A stretch of DNA of 64,000 nt, taken from positions 363,318,267 to 363,382,266 of the forward strand of contig NC_053040.3 of NCBI RefSeq assembly GCF_002575655.3, in the 5' to 3' direction. Under the pieces are notes generated by a model. The model did not search any database. It saw nothing but the letters and a program-made list of their open reading frames with translations, and was not told the origin of the DNA. Below, in pieces: positions 22,734 to 34,860 of the stretch (its first letter is position 1; every line of letters begins with the position of its first letter). Made by a program: the position numbers and the translations under genes. This DNA comes from Aegilops tauschii subsp. strangulata (taxonomy: Eukaryota > Streptophyta > Magnoliopsida > Poales > Poaceae).

Positions 22734-24527
22734 TGTCACGCCCAATATGCGATCCTATCCGAGAGGAACTCGAAGGTCTCACCAAGGATAGAGCCGCATA
22801 TTAAAGACGCTTTTGCAAGGTGGATATCATTATATCATACCATATACAACTCAAATGGGGATACATACAAAGGCATACAATTGCCACATGAATACATCAA
22901 ACATCATAAAAAAGAGCAGCACCCGACTACGGATGAAATCAAACGAAAAACAAGAACGACATCCACCCTGCTAGCCTAGGCTGCCGACCAGGAACCTATC
23001 CCTCGATCGAAGAAGAAGCATAAGAAGAACTCCAAAACAAGCAAGCATCGCTCTCACGTCATATCATCGCATTACCTATACCTGCACCTGTTGTTGTAGT
23101 AATCTGTGAGCCATGTGGACTCAGCAATCCCATTACCATGGGTATCAAGACTAGCAAAGCTTAATGAGTATGGAATGGTTAAGTGGTGAGGTTGCAGCAA
23201 GTACTAAGCATTGTATGGTGGCTAACTTACAAGTATAAGAGTAAGAAGAGTAACTACGCATAACGGTCGCAAACTAGTAATGATCAAGAAGTGATCCTGT
23301 ACTACCTACGAGTCAAACATACCCCAATCGTGTTCTCTTCCCGAACTCCCTCGAAAAGAGACGGTCACGGTTACGCACATAGTTGGTGTATTTTATTTCG
23401 GATCTGGTGTCAAGTTCTCTACAACCGGATATTATAAATTTTCAAGTCGCCACATAACCGTGGACACGACTTCCGAAAAGATTTAACCCTGCAGGGGTGC
23501 TCCAAGTGGTCAATTATAAATTACCACGCGCATCCGATGGAACATCCTCACACCATGAAGAACACGATGCTTACAATAAGGAATTCCGGTGGATCTGCCT
23601 CTCGTCAAAGGTAAAAATTAAACCAGCAAGACCTCCCGACGTGTCGACGATCCCGATAGGAGCCACGTATCTCGTTCTCAGGACATGACGGATAAACTAA
23701 GCTTATGGTTGGCCGAGACCCAAGTTTCCAAGGGGGCGCCGCAAGGTGCTCTGTTTTGGACCAGCACCATCAGCACTAGCCCACCCATATTATGTGGAAT
23801 AAAGAATCCTCGGGTTCATGACGCCCTATGAGTTAATTAATTAATTCAGTATTATTATGTTGGCAAATGTTAAAACCAATGTTGGGCCTTGCTGGAATAG
23901 TTCTTTTCTAAGCGATTGGTCAGGGGGTTCCCATACACCCACATGTGTTAGGAGCGCTCGTCAAGGAATATAACACCGGTATGACGGAAACTAGGGCGGC
24001 AAGAGTGGAACAAAGCACCAGGCAAAAGGCCGAGCCTTCCACCATTTACCAATATATAGATGCATTAATTAAATAAGAGATATTGTGATATCCCATGATA
24101 TCCATGTCCCAACATGGAATAACCTACACCGCACCTCCAACTAGCAACGCTATAAGAGGGGCTGAGCAAAGCGGTAACATAGCCAAACAATGGTTTGCTA
24201 GGAAGGTGGAAAATGTTAGAGGCTTATCATGGCATATTGGGAGGCTTGACAAACAAGTGGTAGGTAGCGCGACATAGCGATAGCATCGAGACAACTAGCA
24301 AAGCAAAGATAGTAGTGATATCCAAGGCAATGGTCATCTTGCCTGAAATCCCGCTCGGAAGAAGATCAAGTCCATGAAGTAGACGAACCAACGTAGTTGA
24401 ACGCATCCTCACAATCACAACGAAACCGGGAACTATTGTGAAGAAGCATAACCGGAAAGAAGCAACAAACACGGTAAACACACAAGCATAAACAAAGACG
24501 TGATGCACAATCAAGTATGATGCGGGA
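22734..24527 (-). mobile_element. Sukkula-like LTR fragment
   Basis: It begins TGTCACGCCC followed by aatatgcgatcctatcc. This is close to the reverse complement of the published Sukkula IRAP primer as I remember it, which reads outward from the LTR 3' end, so the copy is on the minus strand. It shares several blocks with the solo LTR at 2623-6819 (aagaagtgatcctg, accctgcaggggtg, cgataggagc, ggcggcaagagtggaacaaa). It is cut at 24527 by the next LTR and has no coding potential. Confidence 0.65.
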
Positions 24528-25622
24528 TGATGTCTACTACGCAACTTTATTCTTGTAGACACGTGTTGGGCCTTCAAGCGTAGAGTTTTGTAGGACAGTA
24601 GCAATTTCCCTCAAGTGGATGACCTAAGGTTTATCAATCCATGAGAGGTGTAGGATGGAGATGGTCTCTCTCAAACGACCCTGCAACCAAATACAAGAAA
24701 TCTACAATGACAAATTGTATAGGTGCGCTAGTTTGGCGAAGAGATGGTGATAAAAGTGTAATATTGATGGTAGAAATATATTTTTATAATCTGAATAAAT
24801 AAAAACAGCAAGGTTGCAAATAGCAAGCGGGCACAAAAACGGTATTGCAATGCTTGAAAATGAGACCTACGGTCCGTACTTTCGCTAGTGCAATCTCCCA
24901 ATAATGCTAATATAATCGGATCATATAACCATCCCTCAAAGTGCGATGAAGAATCACTCCAAAGTTCCTATCTAGCAGAGAACATAAGAATAAATTGTTT
25001 GTAGGGTACAAAACCACCTCAAAGCTATTCTTTCCGTTTGATCTATTCAAGAGTTCGTACTAAAATAACATAAAGCTATTCTTTCTGTTCGATCTATCCT
25101 AGAGTTCATACTAAAATAACACAAAAGCAAATTCATATTCATAATACTCAATCCAACACAAAGAACTTCAAAGAGTGCCCCAAGATTTCTATCGGAGAAA
25201 CAAAGACAAGAACATGCATCAACCCCTATGCATAGATTACCCCAATGTCACCTCGGGAATCCGCGAGTTGAGTGCCAAAACATATATCAGGTGAATCAAT
25301 ACGATACCCCATTGTCACCACGAGTATTCAATTGCAAGACATATATCAAGTGTTCTCAAATCCATAAAAGTATTCAATCCGATAACAACGAAATCTCAAA
25401 GGGAAAACTCAATTCATCACAACAAGATAGAGAGGGGAAAACACCATATGATCCGACTATATTAACAAAGCCCACGATACATCAAGATCGTGACATCTCA
25501 AGAACACGAGAGAAAGAGAGAGATTAAACACAAAGCTACTGGTACAAACCCTCAGCCCCGAGGGTGGACTACTCCCTCCTCATCGTGGTGGCCGCCGGGA
25601 TGATGAAGATGGCCACCGGTGA

Positions 25623-26228
25623 TTAGGGTTGATAATGGAATGGAAACTTTCCGTATTTCCAGAGGAAAAACAAAAACGGAGAGGAAATATGAAAACGGAA
25701 ACGGAAATTTGCAAAACGGAAGTGGAAGTGGAATTTTTTATGCGGAAACGGAAACAAAAACGGAACGGTGTTTTCCGGTGGAATAGGCATGGAAACGGAA
25801 CTTTCCATTTCCGTGAATATGGAATTTCTGTTTTTACTATAGACCTATGGCTGCTTTGTAGTCTAACCACCAAATAATACACAATTATACAATGAGTAGA
25901 ATGGATCATTCAAGTCCAACTTCTACTACCACACATGTACTCAGCTTGACCATATACACAATTGTCCAGTACTACTACAATACTACACTAAGTTGCTAAC
26001 ATAATGGTATTATTTTGTAGCCATGTTAACAATTAATTAAATTTGTTTGTGTTTTGCGTGTATTTTTCCTTGATTCAAGTGTTTTTTAAGTTCTGGTCAA
26101 CGCCCACTTCTGTTTCCGTGTCTGCTTTGTATTCGCTTCGTGTCCGTTTCCGGTAGTATTTGTTTCCATATTCATTTCCGGGGTTTCTGTATTCGCTCCG
26201 TGTCTGCTTTTTATTCGCTCCATGTCGG
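25623..26228. mobile_element. hAT/Ac-like insert, degenerate
   Basis: It begins tagggttgataatggaatgg, followed by a dozen acggaa/ggaaacgg words to about 25830. It ends with the complementary tccgtttccg words and a tandem tattcgctccgtgtctgctt pattern (26110-26225). The terminal TAGGG and the subterminal AAACGGAAACGG words recall Ac-family hAT elements. The right terminal repeat and the 8-bp target duplication are not recognisable, and about 100 bp of LTR seems to be missing. It is therefore either a degenerate copy or one with a deletion at its right edge. Confidence 0.45.
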
Positions 26229-26284
26229 TTTGGAATATTTGTGAATTTATAGGGTAAAAGGGGGGTGCGGGAGGCCACCGAGGT

Positions 26285-26342
26285 GGGCACAACCCACCTG
26301 GGTGCGCCTGGGCCCCCAGGCGCACCCTGGTGGGTTGTGCCC
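26285..26342. repeat. Near-perfect 28-bp palindrome in LTR U3
   Basis: The arms 26285-26312 and 26315-26342 are reverse complements with one mismatch and a 2-base loop (gggcacaaccc... and ...gggttgtgccc). A weaker version sits at 51113-51166 in the LTR at 50834. Confidence 0.85.
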
Positions 26343-26619
26343 CCCTCGGGGCACCCCCCAGGTGCTGCTCTGGCCCAATAGATGTCTTCTGGTCCATAAA
26401 AAATCTACAAAAAGTTTCGCGGTGTTTGGACTCCGTTTGATATAGATTTCCTGCGATGTAAAAAACAAGCAAAAATAGCAAATGGCACTGGGCACTCGGT
26501 CAATAGGTTAGTCCCAAAAAATGATATAAAGTTGCTATAAAATGATTGTAAAACATCCAAGAATGATAGTATAATAGCATGAATACTTCATAAATTATAG
26601 ATACGTTGGAGACGTATCA

Positions 26620-26634
26620 GCATCCCCAAGCTTA
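26620..26634 (-). promoter_or_regulatory. Polypurine tract of retrotransposon 2
   Basis: gcatccccaagctta reads taagcttggggatgc on the minus strand and abuts the LTR. Confidence 0.65.
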
Positions 26635-28129
26635 ATTCCTACTCGTCCTCGAGTAGGTAAATGATAAAAGAAATAATTTATGAAGTGTGAATGCTAGCAA
26701 AGTGCATAAGCTTGATCAATGACAATTTCAATCACTTTTCCTAGCATCATAACAACAATTCTTTCTCATAAAATTTCTCATGTTAAAGTAGCAACCAATT
26801 TACATGTTAAGGTTCAAACAACGAATTCTCTTGAAACTCAACAACCTATGTTCTCAGTCATGAAGAATTGTAATTCAACTTATTCAACGGAGTTTAAGTA
26901 AGAGCTCCACATACTCAACCATCTTATAGTCTTCTATGATTGCTAACACTCACCGCGTACACATGAGCACCGGACACATAGAAAGATAGGGGCTTATAGT
27001 TTTGCCTCCCAACGTATTCACCTCAAGGGTGATGTCAACAATAATAACTCATGCTACCCATATTCAACTGGACATATGTGCCTAGATCTTTCCTCACCAC
27101 ATGATCCTTGCCAAAGGAGAAAAATAAAAAGGAATAGAGAGAAAAACTTTGACTCTTGCATGAAAGTAAATACATGAAAGTAAAAGACAGACCCTTCGCA
27201 GAGGGAAGCAGAGGTTGCCATGCGCTTATTTGTTCGATGCTCAACCCCTTAGTGCAAAAGAACGTCACATTATATTGCCCCTTATGATAGCAACCTTTAT
27301 TATGCAGTCTGTCGCTTTTATTCTTTGTCATCACAAGTTCGTACAACGCTCAATTTTCTCTTACACTAAATGATCTAACACTTTTAGAAGCAATTTTTAT
27401 TGCCTTATTGCACCAATGACAACTTACTTGAAGGATCTTATTCAATCCTTAGGTAGATATGGTGGACTCTTGAAAATAAGATTTGGGTTTAAGGGTTTTT
27501 GGATGCACAAGTAGTATATCTACTTGGTGCGGAATTTTTGGCTAGCAAAGATGGGGGGAAAGCACCACATGTTGAAGGATCTATGACAATATAACTTCTG
27601 TGTGAATATGAACAAACATAAATCATTACGTTATCTTCCTTGTCCAACGTCAACAATTTTGGCATATAATATTTTGATGGGGGCTCACAATCACAAAAGA
27701 TTTCCAAGATAGTGTATTTGTATGTGAAAGTTGTCTTCCTTATACTAATTATTTGTGAATTGCCTGTATGACCAATATTGTGATTGTCAAGTCTCAAAAG
27801 ATTTCACTTTCTAAACCCAATGTGACGCTACCACTAGGCATGATATGATTTCAACTTCATGACATTCAATTTATTCAACAATTTACTCATAGGATATAAG
27901 TGAAGCACAAGAGTAAATGACAAGCTATTCCGAAAAGTAAATGACAAGCTACTCCAAAAAGATATAAGTGAAGCTCAAGCGAGTAGTTATGTAAATGGGT
28001 AGCTATTTGAGGACTCTCTCTTATTTAAAATTTTGAGATATAATTATTTTATTAAAACAGCAAGCAAAATTAAACTAAAAAGATATTTCAAGGATAGCAC
28101 AACTCATGTGAAGAAGCAAAAACCTAGGA

Positions 28130-29510
28130 TTAACCGATACTAACCGGTAATTGTTGATGAAGAAAGGTGGGATGCCTACCGGGGCATCCCCAAGCTTAGA
28201 TGCTTGAGACTTCTTGAAATTATCTTGGGATGCCTTGGGCATCCCCAATCTTGAGCTTTTGTGTCTCCTTAATTCTTCTCATATCACGGTTTTCCTAAAT
28301 CTCAAAAGCTTCATCCACACAAAACTCAACAAGAACTCGTGAGATAAGTTAGTATAAGCCAATGCAAAAACCTTATCATTATCTACTGTAGAAAATCAAT
28401 AAAATTATTATTCAACATTGCATACTAAATTCCTCTGCATATTTAATACTCCTATCCTCAAATAGAATCATTAAACAAGCAAACATATGCAAACATAACG
28501 GCAATCTGCCAAAACAGTACAGTCTGTAAAGAATGCAAGAGTATCAATACTTATTCAACTCCAAACATTATGAAATTCTACCACACTGTAGAAAATTTAT
28601 CAGAGCTTATATTATGCAAAAAGTTTCAACATTTTATCTCATTCTGACTTTTCTAAGGAATTTTTGCAACAGCGGTAAACTTTCTGTTTTCAAACAGCAA
28701 CATGTAGACTTGTAAAATAGGCATAGTAAAGGCTATCAATGCCACTTTTATTGAAATAAAAGATGCAAAAAATTATTATAAATAACATCAAGCAGATACT
28801 AAAGAAATAAATTGACGCTCCAAGAAAAACACATATCATGTGACGAATGAAAACATAGCTCCAAGTGAGGTTACCGATAATGTTGGAGACGAAAGAGGGG
28901 ATGCCTTCCGGGGCATCCCCAAGCTTAGTTGCTTGGATCTTTCTTGAATATTACCTCGGGGTGCCTTGGGCATCCCCAAGCTTAGGGTATTGTCACTCCT
29001 TATTCTCCTCATATCGACATCTCACCCAAAACTTGAAAACTTCAATCACAGAAAACTTAACGGAACTTCGTGAGATAGGTTAGTATGATAAAGAGCAAAC
29101 CATTTCGCTTTGGTACAAGCAAAGACAAGATTCATAATTGTTTCCATACAATGCCTAATGTAGCATGTCATTTCCATAATTTATATTGAGCAATATAAGC
29201 CATAGAAACTAGGAAACAAGCAAACTATGCATTGAAAACAGAATCTGTCAAAAACAGAACAGCCTGTAGTAATCTGTACTCAAACCATACTTCTACTACT
29301 CCAAAAATTATGAAAAATTAGGACCATGTGAGAAATTTGTATATTAAATCTTCTGCAAAAAGAATCAACTCAAAAGCACTCTTCTGTTAAAAATGAGAAT
29401 TATTTTCATGAGCTCAAAAGTTTCTGTTTTTCAGCAAGATCAAATTAACTATCACCCAACATGATTCCAAAGGCTTTACTTGGCACTTTATTGAAACAAA
29501 AGCAATAAAA
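28130..29510 (-). repeat. Diverged tandem duplication, about 730-bp period
   Basis: Two modules (about 28130-28780 and 28860-29510) share the same order of landmarks: gatgcctNccggggcatccc, cttgggcatcccc, ctcgtgagata, cagaatctg/cggcaatctgcc, an acagtctgt-type block, tttctgtttt, and a terminal gccacttttattgaaa or ggcactttattgaaac. The copies are clearly old. Each carries a polypurine-like ggcatccccaagctta motif. Confidence 0.65.
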
Positions 29511-29624
29511 CATGATTAATACAGTAGCATAATCATGTTAACACACAAAAACAGTAGGTAAAAGTGTTGGATTGTCTCCCAACAAGCGCTTTTCTTTAAT
29601 GCCTTTTAGCTAGGCATGATGATT

Positions 29625-30444
29625 TCAATGATGCTCACATAAAGTAAAGAACTGAAACATAACGGGAGCATCATGAAGCACATGGCAAGCACATTTAAGT
29701 CTAACCCACTTCCTATGCATAGGTATTTTGTGATCAAACAATTTATGGGAACAAGAATCAACTGGCATAGGAAGGCAAAACAAGCACAACTTCAAGATTT
29801 TCAACACATAGTAATTTTCAGTAGCATCATGAAGAAATTCAACAATATAACCATCACATAAAGCATTCTTTTCATGATGCATAAGCATAGAATTTTTTTT
29901 ACTCTCCACATAAGCAAATTTATTCTCATGAATAGTAGTGGGAGCAAACTCAACAAAATAACTATCATGGGATTGAAAATTTAAATCATGATGACAAGTT
30001 TCATGGTTATCATAATTCTTTGTAGCATACATGTCATCACCATAATCATCATAGATAGGAACTTTGTTCTCATAGTCAATTGAAGCCTCATCCAAAATGG
30101 TGGATTCATCACTAAATAAAATCATGACCTCTCCAAATCCACTTTCATCAATATAATCATCATAAATAGGAGGTGTGCAATCATCATTATAAATTTTCTC
30201 ATCAAAACTTGGGGGACTAAAAATATCATCTTCATCAAATATAGAATCCCCAAGCTTATGTCTTTGCATATCATTAGCATCATGGATCTTCAAAGAATTC
30301 ATAATAGCAATATTGCAATCATGCTCATCATTCAAATATTTTGTGCCAAACATTTTATTGACTTCTTCTTCTAACAATTGAGCACAATTTTCCGAACCAT
30401 CATTTTCAAGAAAGATATTGTAAAGATGATCAATAATATGATGC
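29625..30444 (-). pseudogene. Acidic retroelement ORF, C-terminal part
   Basis: An uninterrupted frame runs from the junction near 30444 to the stop at 29625-29627 (about 270 codons). Its N-terminal side begins inside IIDHLYNIF, so the start is lost; upstream codons come from a fused CTG-rich repeat and are not part of the protein. The middle is strongly acidic (DDYIDESGFGEVM, DDYGDDMYATK); the C-terminus is basic and Cys/His-rich (MHRKWVRLKCAC). It matches 15-630. I recognise no catalytic motif; it is probably the distal part of the element's polyprotein or an accessory ORF. Confidence 0.6.
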
Positions 30445-31250
30445 AACCTCAGCAGCCCGTGTAGCAGCATCAGCAGCGCGATCAAGAGCAAGAGCAGAGC
30501 AGCAGCACAACGAGGGGAAGAGCAGAGCAGCAACGCGAGCGAGCGAGAGCCGTAGCAACAGCAACAGAGCAACAGTGCGAGCGAGCAAGAGCCGGAGCAG
30601 CAGCAGCAGTGCGAGCGAGCGAGAGCCGGTCCAGCAGCAGCTCCAGCTGGTATGGACGCTGCCGTGGAGGGAGCCTCACACTGGGGGCGAGCCACCATGG
30701 AGATGTCGCCGGCGGCGGCGACTACGAGGTAGCCGCGCCATGGGGGAGCGGGATCGAGCACCGGCGGTGCCCGGAGGTCAAGTTAAGGAGAAGGTGCGAT
30801 GCGATGAGTGTACAACCTCTTTGTTGGCGCCGAGTAGGCCTCGGCTTCGTCCGAGGAGTCGGTGAGGATGCTGCAGTTTCGGTGGAGCAGGTTAAGGCAG
30901 TGTTGTGGGGATGGAGCAGCCGCGATAGACGAGGTGATCATCAGAGCAACTCCTTGGAGGTGGAGGATGGGGCGGCTGAATTGGTGGGCCGACGAGATCG
31001 ACGATGAATCCTCATCCGGTGCGGTGGATAAGGGACGTCGAGCTGTTGCGGTGGACGACGCCGTCGGGGAAGAGGCTCCGGCTGGGCAGCGGTGGGGTGG
31101 CGGACGACAGAGGGTGGGGTTTCACGGCTAGAGCAGAGAGGTAATGGCGGCCTGGGTTTTCGAATGGCGAAAAGGAGGTGATGGGAGGAGGAACCATGAC
31201 TTAGGGGGAGACGTGCTTGTCCAAAATGTAGGGTGTGTTACCAAAGTACC
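30445..31250 (-). pseudogene. GC-rich gene fragment related to the CACTA-1 gene, minus strand
   Basis: Read leftward, this segment holds exon-like sequence (31200-30815) that ends caaagag|gttgtacactcatcgcatc, and then a minisatellite of gctctcgctcgctcgcactgctgctg words (30640-30455). The exon end and the following intron start are the same as at 36795 on the plus strand, and the minisatellite matches 35985-36240. It is therefore an inverted relative of the gene at 35880-37500. The ATG at 31197 opens a frame of about 60 codons. The long frame running from here into 29625 is a chance fusion with the retroelement. Confidence 0.45.
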
Positions 31251-32229
31251 CGCACCGATTTGAACTAGCGGCCCTTCCGGCTCAGGGTTAGAAGGGGGAT
31301 TTCGCGTGTCGGGATTTGGCAGCTGGAGGGAGTTTTCGCGCACATTGTAATTTCTGGATAGCAAGACGCGGGTTGTGAAGGCGCGAGTTTTCGGAGCACA
31401 AACAGACAAAGCGATATCTGAATTTTTGGGATAACAAGGCGCGGGTTGAAATTTCGGGACAAGCCTAACGTGTAATAATGTACGTACCAAATCAATTCGC
31501 ACTTCCCTCGACGAAAAAAACAAAAACAAAAACTATTCGCACCACACAAAGGGAGAGTCTTGTCTTGTTTTACTATACAAATAAATGCTATTCAAAACTA
31601 TGAATCCATGTTATGTGCAATTAAATTTTTCGCTCGTTGTATAATGCATGTAATCTACTCATACGAACATTTTAGTGTATTCCCAATGTGTGCATTCCAA
31701 ATGTATATACTAGTGCTGCAATTCGAACTAAATTTGAATTAGTTTCTCTATTTGAATAAGAATCTACAATCATGATTGTTGCCAAGTTAAACCATCATTT
31801 GTATATTATCTTAACAACACACCACATGATTACTATTGAGTTAGATATGAACTATGTGTACTATATATATGAACTTGAATTCAAAATTTTGAATACACTT
31901 GATATTGATTCGAAATAATAGTACATTTGAAGTACTAGCTAGATCTTCCTAATCTAAACCATGTTTCATATGTACACTGTGTTTATCACACAAAGTATAG
32001 TGCCCCGCCCCCTACATTATGACAAGTATTTAGCCCTGAGCTGCAAAACCCACACATTATCACAAATTAAAAAATAATAATATGTAGTATAACATGTTCA
32101 TGACCACACCATGCGTATCACCATTATATTCATGCATATGCATTGGTTTAAAACACTGTGATCTTTTGTTCAAATATCTCAATCCACTTTTATAACAAAT
32201 TATGGTATCTGTTCATCTTTTACACCCAC
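31251..32229. other. AT-rich stretch without recognised gene
   Basis: This is noncoding sequence with short repeats of the gaatt/aaattt type. I see no terminal repeats, RNA gene or coding frame. It is presumably internal sequence of CACTA-1. Confidence 0.4.
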
Positions 32230-33530
32230 ACAATCCTCTTCTCTTTGTAGCTAGCGCTAACTTTCGCTCGTGCATGCACATGCCCACCTCCCTCTAACCC
32301 TCCCCTGGCATTCTCTCCATCGCGCACATTCATTATTTCTCTTTAGGTCGTTCACCCATGGTGTGTGTAGGCCCTCCATCTCCTTCTTTCCGGCACACAC
32401 CCATCGATATACCTCTCTAGCCAGGCGAACCTACCACAAACACACGCTTTCCCTCTTCTCTTCTCACCGTCCATGCCCTCCTCTATCTAATGCGGTTCCA
32501 CGCACGTGCACACTCCCGCCCCTCTTTTCATCGATCTCATACTCGCACACTCCTCCCCCCTCGATATAGTCGGCCTCTCGCACCACCTCCTAGCCGCACC
32601 CCTCTCTCTCTCTCTATCCACCTCTCCGGGCCTTGCTTGCTTCTAACACATGCATGCATGTATACCTACCAATCTCCCTACATATAGCTAGGTCGACTAT
32701 AACTCTTTTTCCCATGCACCGATCGACGTACCTCACTAGTTATGTCTCTCCCTTTCTCCAACACACGACGATTGATCTTCCTATATAGTTACGTCTGCTT
32801 ACCACAGTCATATCGCCCCCTAGCCATATCGTCCCCCTCATCATCCTTCCATGCCTCCCGACCCGTCTCTCACACGCACGTGCACAGACAGGCACGCATC
32901 CCCTCTCTTATTGATATTGCAGCCGTACCCTCCGTTTGTCTAGCAGGCCTCTCCTGCCATTTGTGAGAAGCAACTCGACCAGCAACCCTCCGACACTCTA
33001 GATTTGTCTCTCTTCGAACATTATTCCTCTGCTACACATATGCATGGATGCCGACCGATCTCCCTCAATACATAGCTAGGTCTCTCTCCTTCTCCACACA
33101 TATACCAGTCGATCTACCTTTCTATAGTTAGCCCCCCCCCCCCCGCACACCGATAGTCAAACGTCGTAGGTAGGCATCCATGTCATAGAGACAAAATGCA
33201 CCTCTCCCCTCTCAGATTCCAGTAGGCCAGCCACCCTATATCTTTGACGTGAGCAAACACAAATTCAATGGCACTCTTTGTCGATCGCGCACCCACACAC
33301 TTGACCCCTTTGTTTGATTCTGTTGATATCTCACGCCGATGATCCATCCACTCACTTCTCGTGGATCGCTCCCTCTCTATATGATATATCCAGGCCTCTA
33401 TTTCACACACATTGCATATGTTACATTTTTTGTTTGAGATATCATCGACACATTGCCTCTAGTCGAACAAACCATCTTTTTTTGAGTAAAAAAACCGATC
33501 TCTCTCACACACACCCACGTACATGGGGTA
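32230..33530. repeat. Pyrimidine-rich degenerate repeat region
   Basis: The top strand is dominated by C and T, with recurring words such as catatagctaggtc, gaccgatct, cgatctacct, ctctctcc and cacacgcac. These look like decayed tandem units. Open frames here (for example 32270-32569) are low-complexity and rich in His, Ser and Pro, and I do not call them genes. Confidence 0.5.
33132..33144. repeat. C13 homopolymer
   Basis: Thirteen consecutive C lie within the pyrimidine-rich region, a likely length-variable and error-prone site. Confidence 0.9.
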
Positions 33531-33779
33531 CCTGCACGTAGAGAAGAGGTGCACGCAGGACGCACGTACTCATGTCTCGTTCCCGGGCACACCCACGCGG
33601 GTACACAGTGGAGCTCATTTCTTTACGAAAAGGCAGCCCACGTACTTGAAGGAGGGTCGTGTACCACACGTACATGGAACAAAGTTCGACTTGATGCGTT
33701 ATTTTTAAATAAAGTTATATTCCTCAATAGCAAGTATAGAATATAAAACAATTGTTATCGAGAAAAAAGAAATCCGCTC

Positions 33780-34860
33780 CACTATATACTACAGTAGAGC
33801 CCGCTTGCCAAGGTTTGTCTCTCATCACACTATCTCACACAAGGCGGCGATGGCCTCTCTCTCTCACTGTTGGTCACTGATCCGGCCGCATCCTGTCTGC
33901 CGGCAGAATGGGAGGATGTGCATCATTTCTCCATTTGACGCCGTCGAGGCAGCACGTCCCGATCTGCGGTACCCGCCGTTCTCTCTGACCAAGCTCCTGC
34001 GTGGTAGGGCCTTCGCTACTTGCTCGTTGCCGTAGTATGGGCAGATCCCGGCCGCCGGCGCCCTCCTAGTTACATCCCGACGACCCTCAGGTACAGCTTC
34101 CTCCGGCCTTGCTCCACTGCCCATCTTCCCACGTTGTTGCATGTGGAAAATCCTACATGTGGATCTTCCCTAGTTCTTTGCCCAAAACGTGGCTCGGCCG
34201 GTGTACTTTCCATGTTGCAATCTCGTCCTCAAACCATTTTACATAAACAACCATGCTGCTATCTTCCCTTAGGACAGGGAATGTGCTTCTTTTTTAGTCA
34301 GCTCGTATGTGTCATCAACTGTTATTGGTCAATAATTGTTTCCTTTCTACCTCTTTTTGCAAACAGGGCTATCCATTTCACCTCATTGCTATTGCGACCT
34401 TTTGGTGAACTGCACAAATCACTTTTTTCTTAAGAGTGTCTTCTGCAGTTCTACGAAAATGTCACATGGACAACGTCTCTACATTTCAGTGCGACTGCAC
34501 AAAGGGAGATTGGTTTTGCTATCCTCCTCATCCAACTCCGAGCCTAATCTTCTCCAACAAATGGTTAGTTTTATGAGAGATTGCAAAGGTGACCGGCTTC
34601 TACTTGTGTGTGTATGTTTCATCAACTACTACAGGTGCCACTATTAATGTAATCACACTTGTTCAATATCTTTGCAAACAGGGATGCTCAACTCAATTTT
34701 AGTGGAACTGCACAAAATGATTGGATGGTCCATGTCCACCATAGAATCCTTTCTTGGCTAACATGTCTTGTTCAGTTCCACGGAGCTGCGTGAAACTAGC
34801 TGCAAACAAATGAACGCCAGGAAATGGAACCATGCCTGCGAACATCATCCTTCAATTTTT
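33780..34860 (+). pseudogene. Gene-like segment with possible exons, function unknown
   Basis: An ATG in strong plant context (ggcggcgATGGcc, 33850) opens a 61-codon frame ending at a TAG at 34033-34035. A possible donor cag|gtacag follows near 34088. Two downstream stretches begin after ttt(t)gcaaacag| (about 34367 and 34682) and both contain a gtgaactgcacaaa or gtggaactgcacaaaatg block. They look like duplicated exon/intron modules, in the style of the array at 37846-40025. No domain is recognised and no continuous reading frame can be built. Confidence 0.3.

Larger units (their letters stand above)
24528..26619 (-). mobile_element. 3' LTR of LTR retrotransposon 2 (minus strand), chimeric and interrupted
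   Basis: On the plus strand the LTR runs from TGATGTCTACTACG to GAGACGTATCA, the reverse of TGATACGTC...GTAGACATCA. Segment 24528-25622 is homologous to the 3' (R/U5) part of the LTR at 7589-9271. Segment 26229-26619 is much closer to the 5' (U3) part of the LTR at 50834-52414, including a GC hairpin. Between them lies a hAT-like insert. The LTR thus combines two subfamilies. Confidence 0.8.
26620..30444 (-). mobile_element. LTR retrotransposon 2, internal 3' region (minus strand)
   Basis: This is the same family as 1-7588 in opposite orientation. The polypurine tract gcatccccaagctt (reverse) lies at 26620-26634, followed by the ctactcgtcctcgagtagg block. A long noncoding region contains a diverged tandem duplication (28130-29510), followed by the acidic ORF. 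It stops abruptly near 30444 against unrelated GC-rich sequence, so the 5' part and 5' LTR are missing in this window. Confidence 0.75.

Noticed and set aside
30445..30761. N-terminal 100 codons of the 378-codon minus-strand frame at 29625-30761
   Set aside because: The frame fuses the minisatellite with the retroelement ORF across an element junction; the other copy (15-630) has no such extension.
32270..32966. Plus-strand frames of 65-99 codons rich in His, Ser, Pro and Leu
   Set aside because: They follow from the pyrimidine-rich repeat composition; codon pattern and motifs do not support coding.
33864..34142. Minus-strand 92-codon frame opposite the ATG at 33850
   Set aside because: A shadow of a GC-rich segment; the plus strand has the better start context and possible splice sites.
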